This document shows, piece after piece, positions 51,327 through 60,903 of a stretch of 64,000 bases of DNA. Source of the stretch: Bacillus sp. NTK071 (GTDB lineage: Bacteria > Bacillota > Bacilli > Bacillales > Guptibacillaceae); the NCBI RefSeq assembly GCF_017303315.1, contig NZ_JAFKOI010000001.1, positions 62,001 to 126,000 on the forward strand, read 5' to 3'. How positions within the stretch are numbered: the first letter of the stretch is position 1; every line of letters starts with the position of its first letter. The notes beneath the pieces were generated by a model. It searched no databases, had not been told where the DNA came from, and saw nothing but the letters and a program-made list of their open reading frames with translations. The translations under genes were made by a program, and so were the position numbers.

Positions 51327-53141
51327 ATGGAAGAGAAAAAAGTAAACGCATTGCCTAAACGTGATGATATTCCAGTTGAAGATACTTGGGATTTAGAAGC
51401 CATTTATGAAAATGATGAGAAGTGGGACGAAGAGTTTAAAGAGATCAAAGCGCTGTTACCTGAAATGGAGCAATATAAAGAAAAAGTTGGAGAATCAGCA
51501 GACACTTTATACAATGCTTTACAAAAGCAGGATGAAATCACAATTAAACTGGGAAAACTTTATACATATGCGCACATGCGCTACGACCAGGATACAACAA
51601 ATTCCCACTATCAGGGTTTGAATGACCGTGCTGCAAATTTAGCAACACAAGTCAGTAGTGCACTTGCCTTTGTTGTACCAGAAATTCTAAGTGTCCCTGA
51701 AGAAAAGATACAGGAATTTCTGAAGGAAAAGAAAGAATTATCACTCTATGCTCATTCTCTTGATGAGATTAATCGCCAACGTCCTCATGTTCTTTCAAAG
51801 GAAGAGGAGGCCATTCTAGCAGGGGTGAGCGATGTAACAAATAGTTCTAGCAACACCTTTGGTATGCTTAACAATGCTGATATGAAGTTCCCGACAATTA
51901 AGGATGAAAACGGAGAAGAAGTTGAAGTGACACATGGGCGCTATATCCGTTTTCTTGAAAGCAGTGACAGAAGGGTTCGTAAAGATGCATTTAAAGCTGT
52001 CTATGAAACATACGACAAATTTAAGAATACCTTTGCGAGCACATTGAGTGGAACGGTGAAACGCGATAACTATAATGCAGATGTGAGGCATTATGATTCT
52101 GCAAGACAGGCTGCGCTCGATAACAACAATATTCCTGAGGATGTTTACGACAACCTTGTTGAAACCGTTAATAGCCGTTTAGATTTACTTCATCGCTATG
52201 TCAACTTGCGTAAAAAAGCACTTGGCCTAGATGAAATTCATATGTATGACTTGTATACACCACTTGTACCTGAAGTGAAGATGGAAGTTTCCTATGAGGA
52301 AGCTAAGAACTACATTCTTAAAGGATTAACTCCTCTTGGTGAAGAGTATCAAGAAATTCTTGAAGAAGGATTTTCAAATCGTTGGGTGGATATTCATGAG
52401 AATGTAGGGAAGCGAAGTGGCGCCTATTCATCTGGAACATTTGGCACACGCCCATATATTTTAATGAACTGGCAGGATAACGTGAATAATCTATTTACGC
52501 TTGCACACGAGTTCGGCCATTCTGTCCACAGCTATTATACAAGAGAGAACCAACCCTATCCTTATGCGAATTATTCAATCTTCGTTGCAGAAGTAGCATC
52601 TACGACGAATGAATCACTTCTTAACCATTACTTACTTGAGAATACAAGTGATAAAAAAGAAAAGCTATATTTGTTAAATCATTATCTTGAAGGATTCCGT
52701 GGTACTGTATTCAGACAGACAATGTTTGCAGAGTTTGAACATGCTATTCATAAAAAGGCACAAAACGGAGAACCTCTAACGCCAGATCTTCTTTCATCTA
52801 TTTATTATGATTTGAATAAAAAGTATTTCGGTGAAGATCTTGTGATTGATGAGGAAATTGGCATTGAATGGGCTCGGATCCCTCATTTCTATTACAACTA
52901 TTATGTCTTTCAATATGCAACTGGTTTTAGTGCAGCTGCATCTCTTTCCAACCAGATTCTTGAAGAGGGAGACGAAGCAGTGAAACGCTATATTGACTTC
53001 TTGAAGGCTGGAAGCTCAGATTATCCAATTGAAGTGTTGAAGAAAGCTGGAGTCGATATGACGTCATCAAAGCCAGTTAGCGATGCGCTTGATGTGTTTG
53101 AGTCCATTCTTGATGAAATGGAAAGTCTTCTATTTGAATAA
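51327..53141 (+). CDS. pepF: Oligoendopeptidase F
   Basis: A 604-residue M3-family zinc peptidase that cuts peptides of about 7-17 residues in the cytoplasm. The zinc motif HEFGH is at residues 394-398 in FTLAHEFGHSVHSYY, with the third ligand in VAEVASTTNESLLNHYLL. SGTFGTRPYILMNW is also typical. The frame goes back to 51294, but GGAGGT is 9 bases before the ATG at 51327. It can degrade peptides imported by Opp, and in Bacillus its overproduction affects sporulation signalling peptides. Confidence 0.96.
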   Translation: MEEKKVNALPKRDDIPVEDTWDLEAIYENDEKWDEEFKEIKALLPEMEQYKEKVGESADTLYNALQKQDEITIKLGKLYTYAHMRYDQDTTNSHYQGLNDRAANLATQVSSALAFVVPEILSVPEEKIQEFLKEKKELSLYAHSLDEINRQRPHVLSKEEEAILAGVSDVTNSSSNTFGMLNNADMKFPTIKDENGEEVEVTHGRYIRFLESSDRRVRKDAFKAVYETYDKFKNTFASTLSGTVKRDNYNADVRHYDSARQAALDNNNIPEDVYDNLVETVNSRLDLLHRYVNLRKKALGLDEIHMYDLYTPLVPEVKMEVSYEEAKNYILKGLTPLGEEYQEILEEGFSNRWVDIHENVGKRSGAYSSGTFGTRPYILMNWQDNVNNLFTLAHEFGHSVHSYYTRENQPYPYANYSIFVAEVASTTNESLLNHYLLENTSDKKEKLYLLNHYLEGFRGTVFRQTMFAEFEHAIHKKAQNGEPLTPDLLSSIYYDLNKKYFGEDLVIDEEIGIEWARIPHFYYNYYVFQYATGFSAAASLSNQILEEGDEAVKRYIDFLKAGSSDYPIEVLKKAGVDMTSSKPVSDALDVFESILDEMESLLFE

Positions 53142-53144
53142 AAC

Positions 53145-53175
53145 AAATGCCTTCTCCACTACGGAGAAGGCATTT
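53145..53175. terminator. Bidirectional terminator after pepF
   Basis: A perfect 13-bp stem (AAATGCCTTCTCC / GGAGAAGGCATTT) with an ACTAC loop between pepF and the leftward small gene. Confidence 0.85.
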
Positions 53176-53355
53176 CTATTGATCAAACCCGCGAAATTGA
53201 TGTCTTGTATTAAATAGACTAACGGTAAACAGAATGGAAATAAACAATAGAGCCGCTCCAACGATTGTCGGGATAAATTTAAGAAGGCTCATGATGAAGA
53301 GAATGAAACTAACAGCAACAAAGGCAACACCTAGCAATAATAAGATTCGTGGCAT
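53176..53355 (-). CDS. Small membrane protein, 59 residues
   Basis: The product starts MPRILLLLGVAFVAVSFILF and has two membrane segments (residues about 3-22 and 28-45), then a polar end RHQFRGFDQ. GGAGG lies 7 bases before the ATG. It shares a terminator with pepF. By position between pepF and spxH it could correspond to yizD of B. subtilis, but I cannot confirm this by sequence. The function is unknown. Confidence 0.7.
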   Translation of the reverse strand: MPRILLLLGVAFVAVSFILFIMSLLKFIPTIVGAALLFISILFTVSLFNTRHQFRGFDQ

Positions 53356-53437
53356 ATTATTACCTCCTCCTCTTAAACGTATGAAGATTTTTTTTCGTGT
53401 AGACCGTTAGAGGTTAGAGGACTGACAATCGTTACAT

Positions 53438-53480
53438 ACAGAAAGGGGAACGGAATAAGAAATTCCGTTCCCCTTTCTGT
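53438..53480 (-). terminator. Long hairpin after spxH
   Basis: A perfect 19-bp stem (53438-53456 with 53462-53480) with a five-base loop. It lacks a strong T tail on the minus strand, so it may be a terminator or a 3'-end stabiliser. Confidence 0.6.
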
Positions 53481-53491
53481 CATATATTACG

Positions 53492-54412
53492 TTATACATT
53501 AATCGTACGCCAGAAACAACCGTGTTTAACAGGTACTTTTTCTACCTTTTGTTTGAGAGCAAGTTTTTTCATTTCTGCATCTGCTTCTTCACAAGTTAAA
53601 TCATAGACAACAGCAACTTCTTTTGTTGCCACGAAGTGATAGAGATTCATGAACTCCTCAAGTGAAGGGAGTGGTTTAGGTTCTGGCTTTGTTTTCAACA
53701 TTTCGGTAAGAATTCGAACATATACTTCATAATCATAAACACCTGTAATTTTAAGACCTTCTTCTTCAATATTTTCATTAAAGAAGACGAGTGTAGGAAG
53801 TTCTTGAACTTCCATCTCAGTGGAAATTTTTAAATCACATTGTAGTGCTTTGACAGCTGCTTGGGAATGAAGGTCCTTTTTGAATTCATCTACATCAAGA
53901 CCTGTTTCTCTTGCAGCTTGAATAAGGTTTTCTTCCTTTGTCATGTTTTGTTTTTGGATAAAGAGTAGCTCTCGCATTTTTCTGAGATAATGAAAACCTG
54001 GAAGCTTTCCCTGAAGCTCAGCAGCCTTAATGGCGATCGAAGCGATATAAGGGGTGTCCATAGGGTCTTCATACCATAAATCACCGTCACAGGACATGCC
54101 AGAGCGACTGGCAGTGCGTTCCCAACGCTGTGCAACGTCTGCGTGAGTCTTAATTCCTTCATTCTTTCTTTTAAAGGAATTAAAGGTTTGAATATTTCCA
54201 CCAGCTAAATGCCTTAAGCGGAAAGTATGTCCATATTCTAGATGTAATTTTTTTATAATGGGTTCGAGCCCCCAGCAGTCAGGACAGAGCGGATCAATAA
54301 ATGAATAAATTTCGATAGGCTTGCCCTTTTGAGATGGAGCCGAACAGGCTGAATCGGTTTGTCCATTTGGATTGTAAGAATCGCAATAGGAACCAACTAC
54401 ATTCGGTGTCAA
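53492..54412 (-). CDS. spxH: ClpXP adaptor SpxH (YjbH), DsbA-like
   Basis: A 306-residue DsbA-fold protein that binds Spx and delivers it to ClpXP. The thioredoxin-like CPDC motif is in SFIDPLCPDCWGLEP, and a cysteine- and histidine-containing N-terminal region (YCDSYN, SACSAP) may bind zinc as in B. subtilis YjbH. It starts with TTG overlapping the yjbI stop (TTGA), with AGGAG 7 bases upstream. The yjbI-spxH order is conserved in Bacillus. It is the natural antagonist of the spx gene at 47.8 kb. Confidence 0.93.
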   Translation of the reverse strand: MTPNVVGSYCDSYNPNGQTDSACSAPSQKGKPIEIYSFIDPLCPDCWGLEPIIKKLHLEYGHTFRLRHLAGGNIQTFNSFKRKNEGIKTHADVAQRWERTASRSGMSCDGDLWYEDPMDTPYIASIAIKAAELQGKLPGFHYLRKMRELLFIQKQNMTKEENLIQAARETGLDVDEFKKDLHSQAAVKALQCDLKISTEMEVQELPTLVFFNENIEEEGLKITGVYDYEVYVRILTEMLKTKPEPKPLPSLEEFMNLYHFVATKEVAVVYDLTCEEADAEMKKLALKQKVEKVPVKHGCFWRTINV

Positions 54413-54807
54413 TTCGATTCTCCTTTCTCTTCCCGATCACTAGTGTTAACCATATGATGGGCAGTGAACGTCAATCTTGTTAGTAGATGTTCTTTTAGTT
54501 CTTTGTCTAATTCCACCTCATCCATTGCTTCTTGCATACACGCAAGCCAAGCGGTTGCTCTACTAGGTGTAATTTCGAATGGAAGATGTCTGGCTCTTAA
54601 CATAGGATGCCCATGTTCTTCAGAATATAGAGAAGGTCCTCCAAGAAATTGGGTTAGGAATTGAGTTTGTTTTCTTGCCGTTTCAGTTAAATCATCTGGA
54701 AAAATTGTTTTCAATTCGGGATGTTGTGAAACGCGATTATAAAAAGCAGTCACGAGTTGTTCTAACTTCTGTGACCCGCCTAGATGATCATACATGTTTT
54801 GCTTCAT
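54409..54807 (-). CDS. yjbI: Truncated (group II) hemoglobin YjbI
   Basis: A 132-residue truncated globin. MYDHLGGSQKLEQLVTAFY is the A-B helix region; FPDDLTETARKQTQFLTQFLGGPSLY covers the E helix with the group II pattern; the heme-ligating histidine is in LRARHLPFEI. The C-terminal helix holds MDEVELDKEL. The B. subtilis homologue binds oxygen and cooperates with SpxH (YjbH). It overlaps the spxH start and is the first gene of that leftward pair. Confidence 0.94.
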   Translation of the reverse strand: MKQNMYDHLGGSQKLEQLVTAFYNRVSQHPELKTIFPDDLTETARKQTQFLTQFLGGPSLYSEEHGHPMLRARHLPFEITPSRATAWLACMQEAMDEVELDKELKEHLLTRLTFTAHHMVNTSDREEKGESN

Positions 54808-54909
54808 AGTACTTTTCCCCTTTGGAAAGTAAAACCTTATTTCATGTTCATTTTAGCAACCTCCCTACGTAACAGCAAATAATCCGATTTGAAATGATTG
54901 GTAAACAAA

Positions 54910-54938
54910 AAGAACAGAGCTGTTTTAGCCCTGTTCTT
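54910..54938 (-). terminator. Terminator of the CYTH gene
   Basis: On the minus strand AAGAACAG and CTGTTCTT pair around an inner GCT/AGC stem, followed by T5. It overlaps the end of yjbK. Confidence 0.7.
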
Positions 54939-55503
54939 GTGATGCGAGAAAGAAACGAAGAATTTTGTTTTTAGCGTTGCGTTCTTTAATATGATGTTGC
55001 TTTAGTAGGTTGTGGAAGGCACGCTTTCCTTCTTCATATTTAGTTACTTCGAACTCAAGCTCGAAATCTTCCCTATCGAGGTACTCACTACGATCAAGAA
55101 CAAGTAGTCCTGATTCAATGGTTCGTTCAGCGCGATGTGTTGTTAAACTGCCAAGGTGTAATAGTTCAGAATGAACACCAAGGTTATGAAGCTGATCTTG
55201 AACTTCTCCTTCAGGCAGTTGTCCTTTGGACTTAATGAAATCAAATGTATCTTGTGTAATGGATTGGTGTGTCTCGAGTAACCCATCACTTGCTGGTTCT
55301 TTAAGCGTTAGAAAAAGTGTATGATTCTTACTTCTGACTCTGAGTGCAGCTCCTTTTTCACGTAAAAGAAACTCTTTCGTATCGAAATAGTCATTCGTTT
55401 GGGTTTTAATATCTTCTTTTCCTAGTTCATAAGCGGATAATAATGTATCGTATTCTTCTTGCGTCAACATATTTTTAAATTCGATTTCAACTTCCTGTGA
55501 CAT
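54925..55503 (-). CDS. yjbK: CYTH-domain triphosphate tunnel metalloenzyme YjbK
   Basis: A 192-residue CYTH protein with the signature ExExK in EVEIEFKNML at the N-terminus and the eight-strand tunnel pattern (YFDTKEFLL, ALRVRSKN, FLTLKEPA, LDRSEYLDREDFELEFEV). These enzymes hydrolyse inorganic or organic triphosphates with a divalent metal. The frame extends to 55614, but GGAGG is 8 bases before the ATG at 55503. It is divergent from yjbL-relQ-nadK, as in B. subtilis. Confidence 0.92.
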   Translation of the reverse strand: MSQEVEIEFKNMLTQEEYDTLLSAYELGKEDIKTQTNDYFDTKEFLLREKGAALRVRSKNHTLFLTLKEPASDGLLETHQSITQDTFDFIKSKGQLPEGEVQDQLHNLGVHSELLHLGSLTTHRAERTIESGLLVLDRSEYLDREDFELEFEVTKYEEGKRAFHNLLKQHHIKERNAKNKILRFFLASQEQG

Positions 55504-55644
55504 CTCTAAATCCTCCATTCGCGTAATCATAAGAGAATTATGGCATATGTGCGTATTCAGGACAACAACGATGAAATCCCCCCGTGCAGTGTGATAAACT
55601 AGTATAGAATACATAATGGATATAAAGAGAGGGGAGAGGTCATT

Positions 55645-56025
55645 GTGTCAGAACAATACTACATTATATCAGGGGAATTAACAGATCAAATGCTAACTTT
55701 TAATCTAAATGAGGAAGTCGATTTGACTACATATACAGCAACAGGAAATATGTTGGTGGATTCAGATTCGTTATCATTCGTTTATTTGCTTGACGGAGGA
55801 GAAGGCTATTCTTATATACGTTTTCAGGAAGAAGTTTGGCCAATGCTTAACAATATTCTAATCAATGATCTAAAAGTAATTGCTACTTCAGAAGGTGGGA
55901 ATTCTCTGGAACTTATTGAAATGAAAGAGGAACTATCGTATTTAGTTGAGAATATAAAAGATAACTCCAATTATGGAGAAGAGATGAATCAAGCTGTTGA
56001 GAAAGTATTTCTAACAGCCTCATAA
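55645..56025 (+). CDS. yjbL: YjbL-like protein (UPF0738)
   Basis: A 126-residue acidic cytoplasmic protein starting MSEQYYIISGELTDQMLTF, with FVYLLDGGEGYSYIRFQEEV in the middle. It belongs to the UPF0738/YjbL family of unknown function. It begins with GTG behind GGGGAGAGG and is the first gene of an operon with relQ, nadK and yjbO, as in B. subtilis. Confidence 0.88.
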   Translation: MSEQYYIISGELTDQMLTFNLNEEVDLTTYTATGNMLVDSDSLSFVYLLDGGEGYSYIRFQEEVWPMLNNILINDLKVIATSEGGNSLELIEMKEELSYLVENIKDNSNYGEEMNQAVEKVFLTAS

Positions 56026-56048
56026 TAGATATCGTCGGTGGTGGTTGG

Positions 56049-56693
56049 ATGAGAAAAAATTGGGAAGAATTTTTAGCACCTTATAAACAGGCTGTAAACG
56101 AGTTGAAAGTGAAACTGAAAGGAATCCGCGAACAGTTTGAAAAAGCTGATGATCATTCGCCAGTCGAATTCGTTACAGGACGAGTAAAGCCGATTCCAAG
56201 CATACTTGATAAGGCAAAAAGGAAACAAATTTCAATGGACAGGCTACAAGAGGAAATGCATGATATTGCGGGCGTACGAGTGATGTGTCAGTTTGTTGAA
56301 GATATTAACAAAGTCATTCATCACCTTCGTGGGCGGAAAGACTTCGATATTGTAGAAGAACGTGATTATGTGACCAATCAGAAGGTAAGTGGATACCGTT
56401 CATATCACGTAGTAGTTCAATACCCTGTACAAACCATTCAAGGTGAACAAATTCTACTTGTAGAAATTCAGATCAGGACGCTCGCAATGAATTTCTGGGC
56501 AACGATTGAGCATTCTCTTAACTATAAGTACAATAAGAAAATTCCTGAAGAGGTTCAAAAGAGACTTCAGCGAGCAGCGATTGCTGCCTCGAAACTTGAT
56601 GATGAGATGTCCGAAATTCGTGGTGAAATTAAGGAAGCTCAGAAAGTTTTTATGCAAAAGAAGGAAAATGAAAGAAAGAAAGCTGAAAACTAA
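56049..56693 (+). CDS. relQ: Small alarmone synthetase RelQ (SasB/YjbM)
   Basis: A 214-residue single-domain (p)ppGpp synthetase. Motifs of the RelA/SpoT synthetase fold are present: [43 protein letters not shown] and [18 protein letters not shown] with the catalytic glutamate. It makes ppGpp from GTP/GDP and ATP, and in B. subtilis it is a tetramer activated by pppGpp. The end is a highly charged helix. GGTGGTTGG precedes the ATG. nadK follows after 19 bases. Confidence 0.95.
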   Translation: MRKNWEEFLAPYKQAVNELKVKLKGIREQFEKADDHSPVEFVTGRVKPIPSILDKAKRKQISMDRLQEEMHDIAGVRVMCQFVEDINKVIHHLRGRKDFDIVEERDYVTNQKVSGYRSYHVVVQYPVQTIQGEQILLVEIQIRTLAMNFWATIEHSLNYKYNKKIPEEVQKRLQRAAIAASKLDDEMSEIRGEIKEAQKVFMQKKENERKKAEN

Positions 56694-56712
56694 AATAGAC
56701 GAGGTGCCTAAA

Positions 56713-57513
56713 TTGAAATTTGCAGTTAAGTCAAAAGGGGATCAAACTTCCAATCAGCTTCAGCAGCGCATTAAAAATTACTTACGTGATTTCGACCTAG
56801 TATATGATGAAGCAGAGCCGGATATTGTGATTTCAGTAGGTGGAGATGGTACGCTCCTTCACGCCTTCCACCATTATCAGGATCGACTTGCTGAAACGGC
56901 ATTTGTTGGTGTACATACTGGGCATCTTGGTTTCTATGCTGATTGGACACCGGAAGAAGTAGAAAAGCTTGTTATTCACATTGCTAGAACACCATTTCAA
57001 ATTGTAGAGTATCCATTACTAGAAGTGACAGTTCGCTATCTGAATAGCGCTAAAGAAAATCGGTATCTTGCTTTAAATGAATGCACAGTAAAAAGTGTAG
57101 AAGGCTCTCTCGTGATGAATGTGGAGATCAAAGGTGATTTATTTGAAACGTTCAGAGGAGACGGACTATGTATCTCGACACCATCTGGAAGTACTGCGTA
57201 CAACAAGGCGCTCGGAGGAGCGATTATTCATCCAGCTCTTCCATCCATTCAGCTTTCTGAAATGGCATCGATTAATAACCGTGTCTTTCGAACTGTCGGC
57301 TCACCGCTTGTGCTACCACAGCATCATACGTGCTTGCTTCGACCAGTGAACGATGTTGACTTTCAAATTACAATCGATCACTTATTCTTGTTGCAAAAAG
57401 ATGTAAAATCAATTCAATACCGAGTGGCAGAAGAGAAAGTGAGATTCGCTCGTTTTCGACCGTTTCCATTCTGGAAGAGAGTAAAAGAGTCTTTCGTGGA
57501 CGAAGAATATTAA
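56713..57513 (+). CDS. nadK: NAD kinase
   Basis: A 266-residue NAD kinase, the source of NADP. The GGDGT motif is in [14 protein letters not shown] at about residue 45; [19 protein letters not shown], and [15 protein letters not shown] are family blocks. The frame runs back to 56506 through relQ, but GAGGT is 7 bases before the TTG at 56713, giving [10 protein letters not shown] and the same length as B. subtilis NadF. It is cytoplasmic and co-transcribed with relQ. Confidence 0.96.
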   Translation: MKFAVKSKGDQTSNQLQQRIKNYLRDFDLVYDEAEPDIVISVGGDGTLLHAFHHYQDRLAETAFVGVHTGHLGFYADWTPEEVEKLVIHIARTPFQIVEYPLLEVTVRYLNSAKENRYLALNECTVKSVEGSLVMNVEIKGDLFETFRGDGLCISTPSGSTAYNKALGGAIIHPALPSIQLSEMASINNRVFRTVGSPLVLPQHHTCLLRPVNDVDFQITIDHLFLLQKDVKSIQYRVAEEKVRFARFRPFPFWKRVKESFVDEEY

Positions 57514-57520
57514 TTGTAAG

Positions 57521-57556
57521 CAGTACTGTTCACTGGATGAACTGTACTGTTTTTTG
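57521..57556 (+). terminator. Terminator after nadK
   Basis: CAGTACTGTTCA pairs with TGAACTGTACTG (one mismatch) around CTGGA, then T6. Confidence 0.8.
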
Positions 57557-57616
57557 TTTGAGGTTACTTATAGGATGTTCTCTAGCTATAATTAGGAATC
57601 GAAAGGGCGGAGTTGG

Positions 57617-58507
57617 ATGTCATCTTTCATGATGAAATGGATTGTAAAACAAGAAGAGGAGGGGATGCTTGTAAGAGAGTTTCTTTTACAAGGAAAATCC
57701 CTTTCTAGAAGTATGCTGACGGATATTAAATTTAAAGGCGGGCGCATATGTGTGAATGGGGTTAGTTGTAATGTGCGTACCGTATTACACGATGGTGATA
57801 ACGTCGAAATTACGTTTCCTGAAGAAGAGATAAGTGAAAGTATGACACCTATGGATTTACCACTTCACATCATTTATGAAGATGAGCATTTCCTGTTAGT
57901 GAATAAGGAAGCGAACCTGCCAACAATTCCTTCACGGCATTCAGTTGGTTCTCTTGCCCAGGCAGTGCTTTACTATTATAAGAAAATGAAGCTAAATCGC
58001 ACAATTCATGCTGTAAATCGGCTCGATCGTGATACTTCAGGTTTAGTGTTATTTGCAAAGCACCGATTCGCTCATGATCTACTGTCAAAGCAGCAGCGCA
58101 CTAAAGAAATGAAACGGATGTATCTTGCCTTTGTTCATGGTGGTTTGCATGGTAATGGTAAGGTTAATGCTCCAATTGGTCGACGTGAAGGGAGTATCAT
58201 TGAACGAACTGTTCGATCTGATGGTCAACATGCTGTTACGGAGTACAACGTGATAGAAAGTGATGAAACTTATTCTTTACTCGAGTTATCCTTACAAACG
58301 GGAAGAACGCACCAAATCCGTGTCCATATGGCTTCAATTGGACATGCTCTTCTGGGGGATGATTTGTACGGAGGGACAAACGAGCTCATCTTAAGACAAG
58401 CTCTGCATAGTGCGAAGCTTGAATTTTATCATCCTTTTCTTGAAAGAAATCTTACATTTGAAGCAGATCTTCCAGAAGATATGAAGAAGCTTATTCAAAA
58501 GAGGTGA
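57617..58507 (+). CDS. yjbO: RluA/RluD-family pseudouridine synthase YjbO
   Basis: A 296-residue RNA pseudouridine synthase. The N-terminal S4-like RNA-binding part ([20 protein letters not shown]) is followed by the catalytic domain with the nucleophilic aspartate in [45 protein letters not shown], and GDDLYGG. The target RNA site is unknown. CGGAG precedes the ATG. Its last 17 bases overlap the convergent prpE end. Confidence 0.93.
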   Translation: MSSFMMKWIVKQEEEGMLVREFLLQGKSLSRSMLTDIKFKGGRICVNGVSCNVRTVLHDGDNVEITFPEEEISESMTPMDLPLHIIYEDEHFLLVNKEANLPTIPSRHSVGSLAQAVLYYYKKMKLNRTIHAVNRLDRDTSGLVLFAKHRFAHDLLSKQQRTKEMKRMYLAFVHGGLHGNGKVNAPIGRREGSIIERTVRSDGQHAVTEYNVIESDETYSLLELSLQTGRTHQIRVHMASIGHALLGDDLYGGTNELILRQALHSAKLEFYHPFLERNLTFEADLPEDMKKLIQKR

Positions 58508-59225
58508 ACTTTTCTTTTACAAGAGGCATCGAAGAAGAAACCGAAGTTGTTTTCAACTCTGGGTAGCTAATAGCAGTGAGCTTACCACCGAATACGCAAC
58601 CTGTATCTATGTTAACAGTGTGGTTAACCCATCTCGGTTCTAGAACTGGCGTGTGACCGTATACGATCATTGAGGCACCTTTATAATTCGTAGCCCAATC
58701 TCTTCGTACAGGCATGCCATTTGGGTGAGATTCACCTGTGATATCTCCGTATAAAACAAACGTTTTAACTTTTTTATCTGTATCACCTATATAGTGCTCG
58801 GGAATGCCCGCATGAGCTACGATTAAATTCCCATCATCAAGGGACAAATATAGTGGTGCGCATTCATATAGGGAGATAAAGCTTTTATAAATGGCATCTC
58901 TTTCAGGATGATTAACACTATTTAATTCAGCTACTGTTGTTTCTAGGCCATGCTTTTGTTGCACGTTCCTGCCAAGCATATACCTGTACAATTTATTACA
59001 ATGGTTTCCTGGGCAGTAATAAGCCTGCTTGGTTTTCACGAGTTCGAATACAACTTTCAGAACGGAGATAGAGTCTGGTCCACGATCCGTTAAGTCACCT
59101 AGAAAGACAAGCTTTCTTCCGAATGGATGAATAGGTATTCCATTCGTCCATTCGTAATCAAGACGCTCTGTTAGAGAGACCATTTCATCAAAACAACCGT
59201 GAATATCCCCAATAATATCAAACAA
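58491..59225 (-). CDS. prpE: Bis(5'-nucleosyl)-tetraphosphatase PrpE
   Basis: A 244-residue metallophosphatase of the PPP type: [10 protein letters not shown] at the start, [23 protein letters not shown] and a histidine in IVAHAGIPE and [10 protein letters not shown]. The B. subtilis enzyme splits diadenosine tetraphosphate and other substrates and affects spore germination. AGGAGGACATTCC-like sequence is upstream. It is convergent with yjbO (overlap of 17 bases), the same arrangement as in B. subtilis except that its orientation isolates it from yjbQ here. Confidence 0.94.
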   Translation of the reverse strand: MFDIIGDIHGCFDEMVSLTERLDYEWTNGIPIHPFGRKLVFLGDLTDRGPDSISVLKVVFELVKTKQAYYCPGNHCNKLYRYMLGRNVQQKHGLETTVAELNSVNHPERDAIYKSFISLYECAPLYLSLDDGNLIVAHAGIPEHYIGDTDKKVKTFVLYGDITGESHPNGMPVRRDWATNYKGASMIVYGHTPVLEPRWVNHTVNIDTGCVFGGKLTAISYPELKTTSVSSSMPLVKEKFTSFE

Positions 59226-59369
59226 TGGAATGTCCTCCTTTATCTTCGTGCGCTGGTCGACTATACGTTATTTTTATCTTTTCCCTTATTGAGTAGAAAG
59301 TATCATCGGAATTATTAATTATAGAATGGCTATGTTAATGAGTGAAACTAAGGTTTAAGGTTTCACTCG

Positions 59370-59413
59370 AATGAGTCAAAAATCGAGAAATCAACAATGG
59401 AAGCTAGCATAGC
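59370..59413 (-). repeat. 44-bp dispersed repeat, copy 2
   Basis: This matches 15947-15990 in inverted orientation at about 40 of 44 positions. It lies in the intergenic region between the prpE start and the rodA end, with a 9-bp inverted repeat (GAGTGAAAC / GTTTCACTC, 59340-59368) directly to its left. Confidence 0.7.
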
Positions 59414-59419
59414 CTTCAG

Positions 59420-59452
59420 AATAAATAAATAACCTGCCAGAGGCAGGTTATT
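59420..59452 (-). terminator. Terminator of the rodA-type gene
   Basis: A perfect 11-bp stem (AATAACCTGCC / GGCAGGTTATT) with an AGA loop and a T-rich minus-strand tail. Confidence 0.85.
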
Positions 59453-60632
59453 CGAACATATATGTCTTGGTACGTGAGCGAACGTTTAACACGAGCCCGA
59501 CAGCAATCATATAGGTTAGTAGAGCACTTCCTCCATAGCTTACGAATGGAAGTGGTATTCCAGTAATCGGAAGGATACGTATTGTCATACCGATGTTCTG
59601 AAACACCTGAAATGTTAGCATCCCAATTACACCAGCACATAGGTAGCTTCCAAAAGACTCATTGCTTTCAAGAGCTGTATGAATCATTCGGTAAACGAGA
59701 AGGAAGAAGATTGAAATCGTAATACTTGCGCCAATAAACCCGAACTCTTCTCCAATAACCGCAAAAATAAAATCTGTGTGCGCTTCAGGGAAATAGACTG
59801 TTCCATCAGAATAACCTTTTCCTTCTAATTTCCCAGATCCTATAGCGAGGATTGCTTTTGTTGCCTGATATCCTGCATCTGCATATTCTTCAGGTGCAAG
59901 CCAGCCGTAGAATCGGGCGAGCTGATAGTCATCGAGAAGATGTTCTTTAAAGAAAGCAGGAAACTTGAAAAAGATAAAGACGAATGTTGCTATGCCTGCA
60001 ACTCCTAGTAAGCTTAGGAGTGAGAGTAACCGCCAACGAACACCTGAAACGAGAGTGATACTAACCACAATGGCCGTAAATACCATTGCTGTTCCAAGGT
60101 CTGGTTGAGCCATTACAATGAGCAGCGGAAGTGCCGCTATACCAAAAATTTTTGCTAGTAGAATCAAATCCGTTTGGATCGTTTTGGTTTGGTGTTTTTC
60201 ATGATGATTCACACTTGTCGAAGCAATGGTGATAATCAAGAAAATCTTCATAAATTCTGAAGGTTGAACGCTACCTAGACCAGGAAGGACAAACCAGCTT
60301 TTTGCCCCGTTTGTCACAGGAGCGATTTGATAGCTCCCTATGTATTCCGGCATTATGGCAAGAAGGATGAGAAGAAAGACACCAAATCCATATAAGTACC
60401 ATGATAGCTGTTTAAAGCGATCGAAATCGATAACGAGCGTAAGAGAAAGAACAAATGCCCCAATGAAATACCAGGTTAACTGTCTTCCTGCGAAATTAAA
60501 GTTTTTTAACTCTCCTGGAAGTGAAGCTTGTGCACTATAGATTGCGACAGTGCTGATACACATCAGAAGAAATACAAAGAACAATAGAGTGAAATCTATT
60601 TGTTGCCATGGTGTTTGATTGTCATTGTTCAT
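59448..60632 (-). CDS. SEDS-family peptidoglycan polymerase, RodA type
   Basis: A 394-residue polytopic membrane protein of the RodA/FtsW/SpoVE family, which polymerises lipid II with a partner class B PBP. Ten or so segments; the signature loops are GLGSVQPSEFMKIFL, AQPDLGTAMVF, PEAHTDFIFAVIGEEFGF with the catalytic aspartate, and GIPLPFVSYGGSALLTY. The length and the ending best fit RodA rather than FtsW. AAGGAT lies before the ATG. No PBP gene is adjacent. In B. subtilis no such gene lies between prpE and yjbQ. Confidence 0.88.
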   Translation of the reverse strand: MNNDNQTPWQQIDFTLLFFVFLLMCISTVAIYSAQASLPGELKNFNFAGRQLTWYFIGAFVLSLTLVIDFDRFKQLSWYLYGFGVFLLILLAIMPEYIGSYQIAPVTNGAKSWFVLPGLGSVQPSEFMKIFLIITIASTSVNHHEKHQTKTIQTDLILLAKIFGIAALPLLIVMAQPDLGTAMVFTAIVVSITLVSGVRWRLLSLLSLLGVAGIATFVFIFFKFPAFFKEHLLDDYQLARFYGWLAPEEYADAGYQATKAILAIGSGKLEGKGYSDGTVYFPEAHTDFIFAVIGEEFGFIGASITISIFFLLVYRMIHTALESNESFGSYLCAGVIGMLTFQVFQNIGMTIRILPITGIPLPFVSYGGSALLTYMIAVGLVLNVRSRTKTYMFE

Positions 60633-60725
60633 GATATAATCCTTTCTAAAGAAAAGCGTTACTGGCCATCACATTCCCTATCTTATCTGAAATCCTTCCG
60701 TTTGCAAATCGGTTACTGTATTTAT

Positions 60726-60755
60726 TTTTGACAAAATAACTACACACCGACTAAG
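60726..60755 (+). promoter_or_regulatory. Candidate promoter for mgtE
   Basis: TTGACA (60726-60731) and TAAGAT (60750-60755) with 18 bases between. The leader would be about 140 bases. I checked for the M-box magnesium riboswitch and did not see its conserved core. Confidence 0.5.
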
Positions 60756-60903
60756 ATAGGAAGGTAATTTTACTTTATTGACTCATTAAAGAACTGATTT
60801 GACTACCTTAAGGGAAGTTTATCGAACTATTAAGAGAAATGAAATAGCTATATTTGAGCATTTATGATCACTTTGTTTAAAAAACATCAGGGAGGTGTGC
60901 AGA

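Noticed and set aside
56506-56712. N-terminal 69-codon extension of NAD kinase
   Set aside because: It would overlap relQ in another frame and has no ribosome binding site; the TTG at 56713 gives the family length.
60633-60903. M-box (magnesium) riboswitch upstream of mgtE
   Set aside because: The conserved M-box core was not found; only a promoter and a weak inverted repeat are visible.
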